NCBI RefSeq assembly: GCF_904846175.1
Contig: NZ_CAJGZM010000002.1
Location: forward strand, 248,001 to 312,000
Direction: 5' to 3'
Origin: Psychrobacter immobilis
GTDB taxonomy: Bacteria > Pseudomonadota > Gammaproteobacteria > Pseudomonadales > Moraxellaceae
DNA: 64,000 nucleotides
Shown here: positions 10,710-20,556 of the stretch, piece after piece
Layout: each line of letters opens with the position of its first letter
How positions within the stretch are numbered: position 1 is the first letter of the stretch
The notes under the pieces: generated by a model
What the model was told of the DNA's origin: nothing
What the model saw: only the letters and a program-made list of their open reading frames with translations
Database searches by the model: none
Made by a program: the position numbers and the translations under genes

Positions 10710-10766
10710 ATAATTGGCCAGATTAATAACAATAAATCTAAATAATAATGAAAAAAGGAGAAAGCT

Positions 10767-11351
10767 ATGATGTTTCCTATCGAAAATAACGGCACGTTTT
10801 TACTGTTTTTCCATGGTCTCGATTCGAGTTGCGAGACCAGTAAATATACTTGTATTACGCGTGAGCCAAAATATTGTCAAACGGTCAATTATCGAGATGA
10901 TTTTGTAGAAATATTTGAGATTTATGACGCTTTAATTCAAGAGAAGATGCATGAGTATCCACGCGTAGTATTGGCAGGGCACTCGCTTGGTGGTTGGTTT
11001 GCCAATCATTTTGCCCACAAATATAACTTGCGGGCGCTATTGATTGCGCCTTGTATTTATCCAAGTGAGGTTTTAGCAGATCGTATTCCAGCAGTGGCGG
11101 ATATGAAATTGTCTTTTCCGACCTCAAACTCTGAGATGGTACGAGTCATGGTGGAAGTCGACGATGAAAGCTTAGATGTGGCGGTCGCTAAACGAACCTT
11201 AGTCAATCTGCCTGATAGCTGGGAAGTCGATTATTTTGACGGCGGTCATCACCGTATCGCCCGTAGCAGTGATATTTGGTATCACTTGGTACATTTGTGT
11301 GAAGACCCTATCGTTTGGATGGATGAGGCGACGTATCATGGTGAAGACTGA
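10767..11351 (+). CDS. YqiA/YcfP-like alpha/beta hydrolase
   Basis: The 194-aa protein is a small serine hydrolase of the UPF0227 (YqiA/YcfP) type. The start contains FLLFFHGLDSS, the oxyanion-side HG motif. GHSLGG holds the presumptive nucleophile Ser73, and the late DGGHHRIAR provides the catalytic histidine. Length and layout match that esterase-like family. The natural substrate is unknown; homologues cleave short acyl esters. AAAAGGAGAAAGCT precedes the ATG, a strong ribosome site. It is probably transcribed with the 304-aa gene upstream. Confidence 0.8.
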   Translation: MMFPIENNGTFLLFFHGLDSSCETSKYTCITREPKYCQTVNYRDDFVEIFEIYDALIQEKMHEYPRVVLAGHSLGGWFANHFAHKYNLRALLIAPCIYPSEVLADRIPAVADMKLSFPTSNSEMVRVMVEVDDESLDVAVAKRTLVNLPDSWEVDYFDGGHHRIARSSDIWYHLVHLCEDPIVWMDEATYHGED

Positions 11352-11436
11352 AGCGCGTGCTCAACCTAAAAGAGTAGACAATCTGAAAAAGCAGGTATTT
11401 AAGGGTAAACAAAAAGCCCTGTTAAAGAATAAGTAA
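11338..11436 (+). CDS. Possible 32-aa basic peptide
   Basis: A short frame overlaps the last 14 bases of the hydrolase gene and encodes a very basic peptide (10 Lys or Arg plus several Gln) ending LLKNK. A GAGG sits about nine bases upstream, inside the hydrolase gene. The overlap could mean translational coupling. It is equally possible that this is chance coding; I recognise no family. Confidence 0.25.
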   Translation: MVKTEARAQPKRVDNLKKQVFKGKQKALLKNK

Positions 11437-11526
11437 ACATATCAGTATTTATTTTCTATCAGCTGATGTGCTATCATCATTGAGTCCTTCATCGTGGGTT
11501 TAACAGTTTTGTCATTGCCATTCGCT

Positions 11527-11550
11527 ATTGCAAATTATCGTAATTGCAAT
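11527..11550. promoter_or_regulatory. Inverted repeat, operator-like
   Basis: ATTGCAAATTA and TAATTGCAAT form a near-perfect dyad around a three-base centre, about 150 bp upstream of the next gene. It resembles a dimeric regulator site. No regulator can be assigned. Confidence 0.35.
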
Positions 11551-11621
11551 GGGTGGCGGCGTACAAACCTTGCAACTTCCAGCACGATATAAAACAATCC
11601 TGGTAAAGCGCATGAGCCTGT

Positions 11622-11669
11622 ACTCCGACATCCTCATTTGTGCCTGATTTTATAATTTTTCGTCGGAGT
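11622..11669 (+). other. Potential leader hairpin
   Basis: ACTCCGAC at 11622-11629 is complementary to GTCGGAGT at 11662-11669. The eight-pair stem has a long AT-rich loop and sits just before the 211-aa gene. It could be a leader structure or an operator; the long loop makes this uncertain. Confidence 0.25.
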
Positions 11670-11695
11670 TATAGGAATCTAAGGTCTTCACTATC

Positions 11696-12331
11696 ATGAG
11701 CCAATCTAGCAATCCATCCAAATATACTCGCCGTTATCAGCCGTGTCATCCTCTCGCACAATACGTCATCGCTCAAATAGATACGTTAGAATATCGTGCG
11801 CAAGATATTGTCAAAGCCATGGGTTACCCTTTAAAACATACCATGCCTGCCTGTGAACGCTTACGTCATGTGTTGTCTAATAAACATATTGGCCTTGATG
11901 GCAGCTATAGAGATAAATACTTTACCGCCGATGAGTTTTTAGCCAAGCTATTTTTGGTGCTCGATTTGCCTTATGAGCCATTTGCAGAAGATATCGCCCA
12001 GATTAAGGATGAGATAGCACAGGGTTCTAAGCCGCAACCTCAATATCGTTTACACGCCGATGTTGATTTTAATTTTGATGGTAACGCAAATTGGTTGTCT
12101 CGTTGGGGCGCTTCACTTTGGACTCATGTAGATTTGCCAATTGGATTTGCTAAACTAGAGGAAGCTGCGCGTAAAAGCATTATTAAAGAGCGTATCCGCA
12201 CGCATTATCAAGAGCGTGGGGCTAATGTACCGTACGATGGCACTATAAAAGGCTATCGCTTGATTATTGAACTGCAAGATAAAGAAGTCGAGAGATTCGA
12301 GTACGACTTACCAAAATCTAAAAGTGTTTAA
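11696..12331 (+). CDS. Hypothetical protein, 211 aa
   Basis: I do not recognise a family. The protein is soluble and has no signal peptide. The first 110 residues are mainly helical and include QDIVKAMGYPLKHTMPACER, which could be a helix-turn-helix-like element. After a linker near residue 115 the sequence HADVDFNFDGNANWLSRWG begins a second part. A dyad and a potential leader hairpin lie in the 344-bp upstream gap, so the gene may be regulated on its own. Confidence 0.75.
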   Translation: MSQSSNPSKYTRRYQPCHPLAQYVIAQIDTLEYRAQDIVKAMGYPLKHTMPACERLRHVLSNKHIGLDGSYRDKYFTADEFLAKLFLVLDLPYEPFAEDIAQIKDEIAQGSKPQPQYRLHADVDFNFDGNANWLSRWGASLWTHVDLPIGFAKLEEAARKSIIKERIRTHYQERGANVPYDGTIKGYRLIIELQDKEVERFEYDLPKSKSV

Positions 12332-12648
12332 TAGCCTAAGCAATATTAATTTTATAATCTTATAATTCTAAAAAACCGCCTTTATAATGTTTTAGATTAA
12401 ACACAAGTCTTACTACTTTTTATGATAGTGAGGCTTTTTGTATGGTGTGAACTTAATTAACATCACTGATCTTAACGCACTATCTTTTTAAGCATCAAAC
12501 CTACCATTGAAGGCAACTACTGGCATTGCTATCATGAGCAAGCAAAGGGGCTAATACAATCATTTTTAAAATCGAAACGTGCCTTTATAATAAATAATAG
12601 CTTTTACCTATAAGGCTATTAACTTTAATCAAACTGCGAAACACCTCT
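12332..12648. other. Gene-less stretch of about 320 bp
   Basis: AT-rich spacer between the 211-aa gene and the GST gene. No coding frame or strong terminator is clear; a weak imperfect hairpin may exist around 12376-12440. Confidence 0.4.
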
Positions 12649-13314
12649 ATGACTCCCTCTTATCCTTGTCTTTACTCTTTTCGTCGTTGCCCTTATGCCA
12701 TGCGTGCCCGACTTGGCATACTGTTTGCCGAGCTGCAGGTGGAGCTGCGCGAGATAACGCTGAAAAATAAGTCGCCACAGATGCTAGCGATTAGCCCAAA
12801 GGGTACGGTGCCTGTTTTACAGCTTTTAGACGGGACAGTGATTGAAGAGAGTAGAGAGATAATGACATGGGCGCTTGCGCAGCAAGATTCGCAAGGATTG
12901 CTTAATGCAGAGACTTTGCTTGAAGCGAATGCGCTGATTGATAAAAACGACAATGAGTTTAAATATTGGCTTGATCGCTACAAATACGCCGACCGTCATC
13001 TCGAGATGAGCCAAACAGAGTATCGACAACAGGGTGAAGTATTTTTACAGCTTTTAGAGGAGTTATTAACTAAAAATTCTTATTTGTTAGGGGGGAGCAT
13101 AACCATCGCTGATATTGGTATTATGCCTTTTGTCCGTCAATTCGCCCATGTAAATCGCGATGTTTTTTACGATTTACCTTATCCAAATTTACAGCGCTGG
13201 CTACAAGACTGGCTCTCCCATCCGCTTTTTTTACAAGCGATGACTAAGTTCCATCCGTGGCAAGAAAAAGATGACGTGGTGGTTTTTCCTGCCGCTTTCA
13301 TCAACCGTCATTAG
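12649..13314 (+). CDS. Glutathione S-transferase family protein
   Basis: The 221-aa protein has an N-terminal thioredoxin-like domain with the CPYA motif (Cys14-Ala17), the PKGTVPVLQL cis-proline segment and the EES glutathione-contact motif near residue 66. A helical C-terminal GST domain follows, containing the conserved TIADIGIMPFVRQF stretch. The redox-type CPYA suggests an omega- or glutaredoxin-like activity rather than classical conjugation; the substrate is unknown. It lies 40 bp before a methyltransferase gene with its own ribosome site, and the pair may be co-transcribed in a detoxification role. Confidence 0.85.
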   Translation: MTPSYPCLYSFRRCPYAMRARLGILFAELQVELREITLKNKSPQMLAISPKGTVPVLQLLDGTVIEESREIMTWALAQQDSQGLLNAETLLEANALIDKNDNEFKYWLDRYKYADRHLEMSQTEYRQQGEVFLQLLEELLTKNSYLLGGSITIADIGIMPFVRQFAHVNRDVFYDLPYPNLQRWLQDWLSHPLFLQAMTKFHPWQEKDDVVVFPAAFINRH

Positions 13315-13354
13315 TGCTATGATAAAATCTCTCAATTAAATATAAGGGGTTGCC

Positions 13355-13921
13355 ATGACCGTTGATCTCAATAGCCACTACGGCTTGAATGCTGCTCACA
13401 GTGAAGTCGTAGAAGCGTGCCAAATTATTGAACCGTGCAATGCGCTGGACATGGGCTGCTCAAATGGGCGCAATGCTTTGTATCTTAGCCAACTTGGATT
13501 TAATGTGACGGCGATAGATGCCAATCCTAGCGCTGTAAATATGTTGCAAGATATTATTAAACAAGAAGCGCTGACAAACATCAAAGCTGAAGTATACGAT
13601 ATTAATCGTGCCAGCCTTGATGCAGATTACGGTTTTATCAGCTGCACGGTTACCCTTATGTTCCTTGACCCTACTCGTGTTGCTGCGGTTATTGCCGATA
13701 TGCAAGCGCGTACGCTGGCTGGGGGTTATAATTTGATTGTTTGTGCCATGAGCACGCCCGCGTATCCATGTCCCGTTAATTTTCCATTTACCTTAAACGA
13801 AGGTCAATTGCGCGACATGTATCAGGGTTGGGAGTTGATTAAATATAATGAAGATGTCGGTACCATGCACAACGGCGCGCAATTACAGTTTGCGACCATG
13901 TTGGCACGTAAGCCCAGTTAA
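13355..13921 (+). CDS. TehB-like SAM-dependent methyltransferase
   Basis: The 188-aa protein is a class I methyltransferase with the SAM-binding motif LDMGCSNGRNALYLS near residue 30 and the acidic ADP-ribose contact AIDANPSAV about 20 residues later. Overall length, the start with a short helix and the segment MFLDPTRVAAVIADMQ match the TehB tellurite-resistance family. TehB modifies tellurite with S-adenosylmethionine. No TehA transporter is visible beside it, so the physiological role remains open. AAGGGGTTGCC precedes the ATG. A terminator follows after about 60 bp. Confidence 0.8.
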   Translation: MTVDLNSHYGLNAAHSEVVEACQIIEPCNALDMGCSNGRNALYLSQLGFNVTAIDANPSAVNMLQDIIKQEALTNIKAEVYDINRASLDADYGFISCTVTLMFLDPTRVAAVIADMQARTLAGGYNLIVCAMSTPAYPCPVNFPFTLNEGQLRDMYQGWELIKYNEDVGTMHNGAQLQFATMLARKPS

Positions 13922-13981
13922 ACAATGTTAGACAATTCTAAGCAGTCATTTTTGCTTAAGCAATTCCGTAAAGTCGTCAAT

Positions 13982-14030
13982 AAAAAGGTGGTTGACGTTA
14001 TAGTAAAAATAGCGCTAACTACCTTTTTTA
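13982..14030 (+). terminator. Rho-independent terminator after tehB-like gene
   Basis: AAAAAGGTGGTT pairs with AACTACCTTTTT (one G-T pair) over a 23-base loop and ends in T6. The flanking A and T tracts make it usable on both strands. The remaining gap to 14359 shows no gene. Confidence 0.7.
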
Positions 14031-14359
14031 TGGCTTAAGCATAATAACGTTCAAGCACTTATCTCTTAATAACACCACTGCAAGCCATTATTATAAAGCG
14101 TGTTAAGCAAAAAATAATATCCCTTTATGAAATACTGCCGCTAATGGGGTATCATAATCATCCTAAAACTAATCATAAAGCTTTTAAGAGACTGTAGACA
14201 GTTCTATCCAATAGCGCAGAAAACTTATATTAGAATGCTATTTTGAACGACCTTTTTTATATTAAACTGACTATATTGAAAAAAACTAGCTATAGAATAC
14301 TAGTTATGAAAACACATTTATACCAGACCATTGATAATTGAGAGATAAGGCAAATCGTA

Positions 14360-15094
14360 ATGCAACAAACACAGAACCCTATGGAACAAATGCAAAGCGC
14401 GGTAGAACACAGACCGGTATTTATGCCTAGGGTCAATAGCGAAAATTTGGTCAAAACGGACATGGTGCGATTTGAGCGGCACGTGGGGTTTGCAAGTAGA
14501 CAAAAGAAAAAATCTATCAATGATATGCATCAAGTCATTCGCAAAAAATATGGCTTTAGTCATGTCTTGGAGCTATCTAGTAAATCTGGCAATAAACTGA
14601 GTTTTCCGCTCAGTCCATTAAGCTTAAAGCTAACCAATGAACATGATGGTCAAGCGTATAGTGTCGAAAACGCCTTTCAGAGCAGCATGATTTTTGAGGA
14701 TGGTGGCCCTTATACTGACTTGCTGACAGTGCCGCCAAGACAAGCCAAAAAGGATGAGCGTTTAATAACCTCAGGTGAACTGATTGGCTATAATTATTTT
14801 GGCATGGAATGGAGTGTAGAGCCATTGACTACATTTTATGACTGGCTGTATGTCAATGCCCTAAAGCAAAATCCTCAGCTGCATGAGGCAGTCATGCAAT
14901 ATCAAGCTTTTACCGATCGTGAATTTAATCCTAAGAAATCTATCCATTGTGCGGCTTATGCACTGGCGCTGTTTGTCGCACTCAATAAACGTGGGTTGCT
15001 CGATAATATTGAAGATCCAACGGTGTTTTTTAACTTATATCATGATTTTAAAGTGAGTAACACCGAGCAGCTTTTGGAAGAGGGTTGGGTCTAA
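14360..15094 (+). CDS. NADAR-family protein resembling the DarT1-associated antitoxin
   Basis: The 244-aa protein matches from memory the layout of the NADAR antitoxin family linked to DarT1 (formerly DUF6977). It has RPVFMPRV near residue 18, RHVGFASRQKKKSI near 40, YSVENAFQSSMIFEDGGPYTDLL around 99-120, GYNYFGMEWSVEPLTTFYDWLYVNAL in the middle, and a late FNPKKSIHC segment. In the family these proteins are ADP-ribosyl-hydrolases that remove ADP-ribose placed on DNA by the toxin. No DarT-like toxin gene is visible on either side; the neighbours are metabolic genes. It would therefore be an orphan antitoxin or a housekeeping ADP-ribosyl-hydrolase. The identification was made by eye. Confidence 0.65.
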   Translation: MQQTQNPMEQMQSAVEHRPVFMPRVNSENLVKTDMVRFERHVGFASRQKKKSINDMHQVIRKKYGFSHVLELSSKSGNKLSFPLSPLSLKLTNEHDGQAYSVENAFQSSMIFEDGGPYTDLLTVPPRQAKKDERLITSGELIGYNYFGMEWSVEPLTTFYDWLYVNALKQNPQLHEAVMQYQAFTDREFNPKKSIHCAAYALALFVALNKRGLLDNIEDPTVFFNLYHDFKVSNTEQLLEEGWV

Positions 15095-15218
15095 ATGATT
15101 TATAAAGCAAAATTCTTATATATCATCAATGAGCTTTAAATCACGTAGAAATTATATAGAAATCACGTAGAAAGGTTTCAACTTTTTATTTAGCATAGCT
15201 CACCAAAAACCAGATTAT

Positions 15219-15257
15219 AAAAAAAGCACCGAACCTTAATGGCCTTGTGCTTTTTTT
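15219..15257. terminator. Bidirectional terminator between NADAR gene and ddh
   Basis: AAAAAAGCAC pairs exactly with GTGCTTTTTT around a 17-base loop between two converging genes. The A and T tracts on both sides suit termination in both directions. Confidence 0.85.
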
Positions 15258-15291
15258 AGCTCAGTTTTTATTTCTAGTCTAGATCAGACGT

Positions 15292-16287
15292 TTATAGCAG
15301 CTCTCTACGCAGCTGCGCAGGTGTCTTAGGCGACAATAAGTTAGGTGCGACGTCGAGTACGGTTTTCGCTCCAGTCTCACCTGCCAAGTTCATTTTATAG
15401 GCGGCGCGGGCATAGGCCACGAGCACACTAGAGGTGAACTCAGGGTTGCTGCCCAGCTTTAATGAGAACTCTAGCACTTGGTTATTCTGCTCATTATCCA
15501 TACCGCTCACGCCACTGCGAATAACAAAACCGCCGTGCGGCATCTTTTGATGATCACGCTCAAACGTTGGTTCGTCGATAAAATGCACCTTGGTATCGTA
15601 GTCAGTAAAGTAATCCGGCATAGTCACGATGGTTTTGCGTACATTATCGGCATCAGCACCATCTGCTAACACAATATAGCATTCGCGGGTGTGCTTCTCG
15701 CGGGTGCTTAGCGTTGGTTGCTCGCCATTCCGTACCCGTGCCATGGCAGATTCTGATGGAAGGGTATATTGTACGCCAGATTTCACGCCATCCACGCGGC
15801 GTACGGCATCTGAGTGCCCTTGGCTTAAGCCCTTGCCCCAAAAGGTGTAGGTTTTACCAACCGGTAAAATGGCTTCACCGTATAAGCGGTTGATAGAGAA
15901 TAAACCGGGATCCCAGCCAACAGACAACATGGCAACTTTGTTAGCTTTTTTGGCAGGCGTATCAAGCGCTGCAAAGTATTCAGGAATCCTAGCATGAGTA
16001 TCAAAGCTATCGACGATATTAAATAAAGCAGCCAACTTTGGGCCTTGCTCAGGTAAATCAGACTTTGAGCCACCACATAAAATCAGCACGTCTATATCAT
16101 CTTTGTATTGAGCGACATCGTCCATCGCGTACATGGGTACGCTGTCGTCAATTAGGGTGACGTAGGCGGGATCTCGGCGGCTGAATACGCAGACTAATTG
16201 CATGTCTGGACTTTGCTTGATGGCGGCTTGGACGCCGCGGCCGAGGTTGCCGTAACCTGCGATGGCGACTCTAATTACTGGTATCAT
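15292..16287 (-). CDS. ddh: meso-Diaminopimelate D-dehydrogenase
   Basis: The 331-aa protein starts with a Rossmann motif, VAIAGYGNLGRGVQAAI, and contains VFSRRDP, the LCGGSKSDLPEQGP segment and SVGWDPGLFSINRL near residue 140. These are characteristic of diaminopimelate dehydrogenase. The enzyme reversibly converts meso-2,6-diaminopimelate to tetrahydrodipicolinate with NADP, a one-step route in lysine and cell-wall precursor synthesis. I place the start at the ATG whose first base is 16287; an in-frame GTG at 16323 would add 12 residues without a family match. It is transcribed divergently from rluF. Confidence 0.9.
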   Translation of the reverse strand: MIPVIRVAIAGYGNLGRGVQAAIKQSPDMQLVCVFSRRDPAYVTLIDDSVPMYAMDDVAQYKDDIDVLILCGGSKSDLPEQGPKLAALFNIVDSFDTHARIPEYFAALDTPAKKANKVAMLSVGWDPGLFSINRLYGEAILPVGKTYTFWGKGLSQGHSDAVRRVDGVKSGVQYTLPSESAMARVRNGEQPTLSTREKHTRECYIVLADGADADNVRKTIVTMPDYFTDYDTKVHFIDEPTFERDHQKMPHGGFVIRSGVSGMDNEQNNQVLEFSLKLGSNPEFTSSVLVAYARAAYKMNLAGETGAKTVLDVAPNLLSPKTPAQLRRELL

Positions 16288-16702
16288 TATGATTAGCCTT
16301 ACGTTGGTGGAGCGGACAGTCACTTACTGCTGATGTGGCATGTATCAAGTAGCATAGCTATATAATTCATATGTATTATGCAATAAGGGTTTGCAGTAAT
16401 CTGCCCTGTAATAAATTGATGGTCTATATAAATGGCATCCATTTTAGATGATTATTATTGCAAGTGATAGAGCGCTGTCATACTAAATTTGAGATGTGTT
16501 TAAGGATGTATTTTACATAATATTAACGGCTCAATGAGTAGCTAAGTTACTTTCGGTGATCAGAAATAGGTTTTTGGCCATCTCTCCTAAAATAGACACT
16601 GAATTTCCTATATAATGTCAGTCATCTCATTATTTATAATACATTCAATTCAGTCTTTTTTTTTAGCACAAAAAGCTTTTTATTAGGTGAAAATGGCACT
16701 TT
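16288..16702. promoter_or_regulatory. Divergent promoter region between ddh and rluF
   Basis: This 415-bp AT-rich gap must hold promoters for both genes. On the plus strand TATAAT at 16611-16616 is a good -10 candidate for rluF, but no matching -35 is obvious. No other element is recognised. Confidence 0.4.
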
Positions 16703-17701
16703 ATGTTTAACACTTCCTCGACTCGTTTAAATAAATACATTAGCGAAAGCGGTATTTGCTCTCGGCGCGACGCTGACCGTTTTATTGAACAAGGTAACGT
16801 GTACGTCAATGGCAAGCGTGCTCAAGTAGGCGCGCAAGTGATTGCTGGAGATACGGTAAAAGTTAATGGGCAGCTTATTGAGCCACGAGAAGCAGATGAT
16901 TTCATTTTTATTGCGTTGAATAAGCCAGTGGGCATCGTGAGTACCACAGAAAGCTCCGAGAAAAACAATATTGTTGATTTTGTTGGACATAGCGTACGTA
17001 TTTTCCCAATTGGGCGTTTGGATAAAGATTCCCAAGGTTTAATATTTTTAACGAGCAATGGCGATTTGGTTAATAAGGTTTTACGTGCGGGTAATAATCA
17101 TGAAAAAGATTATGTGGTGACGGTAAATAAGCCGATAACGGATAATTTCATTGAAGGTTTAGCAGGTGGTGTGCCTATTTTGGGGAGAATGACGAAAAAA
17201 TGCCCGGTGACTAAGGTGGCGCCTACCGTGTTTAATATCACGCTAGTACAGGGTTTAAACCGTCAAATTCGCCGTATGTGTGAGCATTTTGGCTATGAAG
17301 TCATGAAGCTTGAACGTACACGGATTATGAATGTGAGCCTTAAGGGTATTCCGGTTGGAGACTGGCGAGATTTAACCCCAAAAGAGTTATCTGCTTTACT
17401 TAAATCTATAGAAAGTTCTTCCTCGGAAGACAATACTGCGGCTAAGAAATCGCGTAATACGCCACGAAAAAAACCGGGTACTGATACCCCGACAAAGTCA
17501 AAAGTATCTTTAAAATCAACGGATGCAGCAAAGGGGAATGCTAAACATCCCAAAGATGATGCTAGAAAACCAGCGGGTTCTAAAGGTAAAGATAGGCGTC
17601 CCTTTGGTGATGGTAAGAAGTCTGCTGGCAATGGAAAACCTGCTGCCCGTGGCAAGCGTCCTGCAAAAGGTCGAGGTTCTTCGCGGTCATCAAAAAGATA
17701 G
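16703..17701 (+). CDS. rluF: 23S rRNA pseudouridine synthase, RluF type
   Basis: The 332-aa protein has an N-terminal S4 RNA-binding domain ([19 protein letters not shown] onward, with [13 protein letters not shown]). A RsuA/RluB/E/F-type catalytic domain follows; its [15 protein letters not shown] holds the catalytic aspartate and [16 protein letters not shown] is the conserved late motif. RluF isomerises U2604 of 23S rRNA, and some also modify tRNA-Tyr. After residue 235 comes a long Lys/Arg/Ser/Gly-rich tail of nearly 100 residues, probably disordered and RNA-binding. Such tails vary between species. Confidence 0.85.
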   Translation: MFNTSSTRLNKYISESGICSRRDADRFIEQGNVYVNGKRAQVGAQVIAGDTVKVNGQLIEPREADDFIFIALNKPVGIVSTTESSEKNNIVDFVGHSVRIFPIGRLDKDSQGLIFLTSNGDLVNKVLRAGNNHEKDYVVTVNKPITDNFIEGLAGGVPILGRMTKKCPVTKVAPTVFNITLVQGLNRQIRRMCEHFGYEVMKLERTRIMNVSLKGIPVGDWRDLTPKELSALLKSIESSSSEDNTAAKKSRNTPRKKPGTDTPTKSKVSLKSTDAAKGNAKHPKDDARKPAGSKGKDRRPFGDGKKSAGNGKPAARGKRPAKGRGSSRSSKR

Positions 17702-17802
17702 ACTGATGTGTAGTGGCAACGACACTCAAAAGTATCGATTCTCATCCAAATTGTAGTCCCTGTGTAGAGAATAATTTTGATGTAGTAGTACAGTCAAGTA
17801 GG

Positions 17803-17831
17803 TTAGTAACCAAACTAAGCAGTGATATAAT
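17803..17831 (+). promoter_or_regulatory. Probable sigma-70 promoter of the parvulin gene
   Basis: An extended -10, TGATATAAT (TATAAT at 17826-17831), stands 17 bases after a weak -35 like TTAGTA. It is about 36 bp upstream of the ATG, giving a short leader. Confidence 0.5.
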
Positions 17832-17867
17832 ACTCTGATAATCGATATTTTATGAAGGGTTTACATT

Positions 17868-18146
17868 ATGGCTCGTACCGCTAGCGCACTACACATTTTA
17901 GTAAAAGACAAAGAGCTGGCTGACGATATTATTGCCAAGCTTAAAAAAGGCGCGCAGTTTGATGTGCTTGCTAAGAAACACTCCACCTGTCCATCAGCTA
18001 AAAAAGGCGGCAGCTTAGGTGAGTTTAAAAAAGGCCAAATGGTACCGGCATTTGATAAGATCTGCTTCAACGGTGAACTCTTTACCCCACATTTAGTAAA
18101 AACCAAGTTTGGCTGGCATGTGGTTAAAGTGCTTTACCGGACGTAA
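17868..18146 (+). CDS. ppiC: Parvulin peptidyl-prolyl cis-trans isomerase
   Basis: The 92-aa protein is a single parvulin domain without signal peptide. It starts RTASALHILVKDKE (the conserved histidine), continues with FDVLAKKHSTCPSAKKGGSLGEF, and ends with KTKFGWHVVKVLYRT, which holds the second conserved histidine. Length and layout equal cytoplasmic PpiC of E. coli. It accelerates proline isomerisation in protein folding. It appears to be a single-gene unit with its own promoter and terminator. Confidence 0.92.
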   Translation: MARTASALHILVKDKELADDIIAKLKKGAQFDVLAKKHSTCPSAKKGGSLGEFKKGQMVPAFDKICFNGELFTPHLVKTKFGWHVVKVLYRT

Positions 18147-18204
18147 GCCTTAGGTTCTTTAGTAGCACAGAAGCCTTAAACTATTTTTAATAGATGATAT
18201 ATAC

Positions 18205-18240
18205 AAAAAAGCCAGACAACTAAGTTGTCTGGCTTTTCTT
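18205..18240 (+). terminator. Strong terminator after ppiC
   Basis: AAAAGCCAGACAAC pairs with GTTGTCTGGCTTTT over a three-base loop. It lies between converging genes and can serve both strands. Confidence 0.92.
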
Positions 18241-18388
18241 GTGATCAATACTTATTTTTGTCTGTCTATCCACTACAAAGCATGCTCACATATGATGCAT
18301 AACCAATTAGAGTTTGCACACATATAAGGAGTGTATGCACGTACTACAATCGGGCAAGCATAACTGCAGTATTCACATACAACATCGT

Positions 18389-19240
18389 CTAAGTAGCCTT
18401 ACCACCTATACTACTCAAAAATCGACTGACAGCTTCTGATACACCCGAGAGAATAGGCTCACTAACATCCAGTTGTTCCAATGCTTTTAGGTGTGCAATA
18501 CTATCGGGCAAAGTTTTTAGACCGTTTTGATAGAGTCCAAGACTTTTCAATTGATTTAAATTGCCTATCGAGCTTGGCAGGGTGATTAGATCAGAACCAC
18601 GCACGTCTAATTTTATAAGGTTTGTTAAATATCCTATACTATCAGGCAAAGCCTTTAAACACTCATTAGCACACAGTTGAATACTTGTGAGCTTGCTTAG
18701 ATTGCAAATAGAGTCTGGTAACTCCTGAATCTGCGTTCCTCTCATATCAAAACTGGTCAGCGATGATAGATTACCGATCTCATTAGGAAGCTTCTCTAAG
18801 CTTTTTGAAAAGATATTAAGCGATTTAAGATTCTTTAACTTACAAAGTACTTTTGGGAATTCGGTAAAAGAGCACTTCATATAAACTAGCGTCTCTAAGC
18901 TATCTAATTGAGCAATCTCTTCTGGTAGTTCATTAAAACCTCTTAGCCTAAGGTACTTTAGGTTTTTTAAATGGCCGATAGCGCCAGGTAATGGCTCAGT
19001 AGACTCACTTTCGCTTTGTAATACTGATTTATTAATATAGCTATAACTTGTGGATTTTCCATATCCCAAATCCAGTCGCTCTAACTGGCGTAATGCTTCA
19101 GGTTCACGAGGTACAGTGCTGTCTCCTATATCATGGTTATCAATCCAGTCCCATATCTCTGTCATCCAGTCTTCAACGCGCGTATCTTGATTGTGAGTGG
19201 CGTTGTTATCTTGGTTGGTTTTATCGCTATATGCTGTCAT
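18389..19240 (-). CDS. Leucine-rich repeat protein
   Basis: The 283-aa protein contains about eight bacterial-type leucine-rich repeats of 22-24 residues, with the pattern LPxxIxxLxxLxxLxLxx, from about residue 50 to 265. Examples are LPEEIAQLDSLETL, LPNEIGNLSSL and LPDSIAHLKALEQL. The first 45 residues are acidic and contain EDWMTEIWDWIDN. There is no signal peptide, so it is probably cytosolic. LRRs make a curved surface for protein binding; the partner is unknown. AAAAGG precedes the ATG by about eight bases. It begins an envelope and repeat-protein cluster that extends to 28.4 kb. Confidence 0.85.
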   Translation of the reverse strand: MTAYSDKTNQDNNATHNQDTRVEDWMTEIWDWIDNHDIGDSTVPREPEALRQLERLDLGYGKSTSYSYINKSVLQSESESTEPLPGAIGHLKNLKYLRLRGFNELPEEIAQLDSLETLVYMKCSFTEFPKVLCKLKNLKSLNIFSKSLEKLPNEIGNLSSLTSFDMRGTQIQELPDSICNLSKLTSIQLCANECLKALPDSIGYLTNLIKLDVRGSDLITLPSSIGNLNQLKSLGLYQNGLKTLPDSIAHLKALEQLDVSEPILSGVSEAVSRFLSSIGGKAT

Positions 19241-19311
19241 AAGGTTACCTTTTAATAATCGTTAAATGAGGTGAATGCATTCAAATTTTTAGTGGGTTTT
19301 ATTGTGATGTG

Positions 19312-19536
19312 TCAAACTTCAAAGTCGTTGGGCACAGTAATAAAACCAAGGTAAGCCATATTTTTAACATAGCTTGATCTATCAGTAACTGAAACTGATA
19401 ACATTTTATGAAGCTGTTTGAAGGGTTGGCTTAAAAAAGCAGGAAAGCAGAAAGCTCTCATAAGACTCAGTAGCTGAGTATGAGAAGAATATTTTAGAAG
19501 TATGAATTTTGGAATCAATAGACTAGAAGTAGTCAT
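19312..19536 (-). CDS. Possible 74-aa small protein
   Basis: A short frame has an excellent ribosome site (AGGAG seven bases before the ATG). The product is hydrophobic and aromatic at the start and resembles no family I know. It lies directly upstream of the LRR gene on the same strand, 71 bp apart, and could be the first gene of that unit. It may also be an eroded gene. Confidence 0.35.
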   Translation of the reverse strand: MTTSSLLIPKFILLKYSSHTQLLSLMRAFCFPAFLSQPFKQLHKMLSVSVTDRSSYVKNMAYLGFITVPNDFEV

Positions 19537-19688
19537 AAAGAAATCTCCTGTTGCTCTGTCTGTGCCAAATTAAAACGACACAGTCACCTTACAGAGCGAA
19601 AAGGAGTTGTGCGTTTTACCAGTCTTTGTTTTTCATCGCGCTGGAAGTAGCCGTAAACCCACGATTTTTTTTAATCATAACAATCTGT

Positions 19689-20277
<589 letters not shown>

Positions 20278-20556
20278 TTGACCACTACATTTTACTAAAA
20301 TAAATAAAAATCCACTAATGCTAGTAATCTTACCAATTTCTAGCTCAAATATTTTTATTTTCTAGATCTCATTTGTAGGATTCTGATTTAATCCATAATT
20401 TCTAAATAAAACATCAAAGGGTAGTGTAGGAATTAGCCTATCAGCCTTATATGTCACTCAATACATTTAATTAAGTTTACGTAACAATATAAAACATTTG
20501 TGTTATATTATGAGAGTAATAAGAAGTTACGACGAATGTCAATTATTGGAGCGGTA
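20278..20556. other. Gap between IS remnant and secreted-protein gene
   Basis: Starts with an IS-end-like TAGTTGACCACTA at about 20272 and continues as AT-rich DNA containing the promoter of the next gene. Nothing else is recognised. Confidence 0.35.

Noticed and set aside
17293..17745. Minus-strand 150-aa frame
   Set aside because: It mirrors the Lys/Arg/Ser-rich tail of the RluF gene and has no family features.
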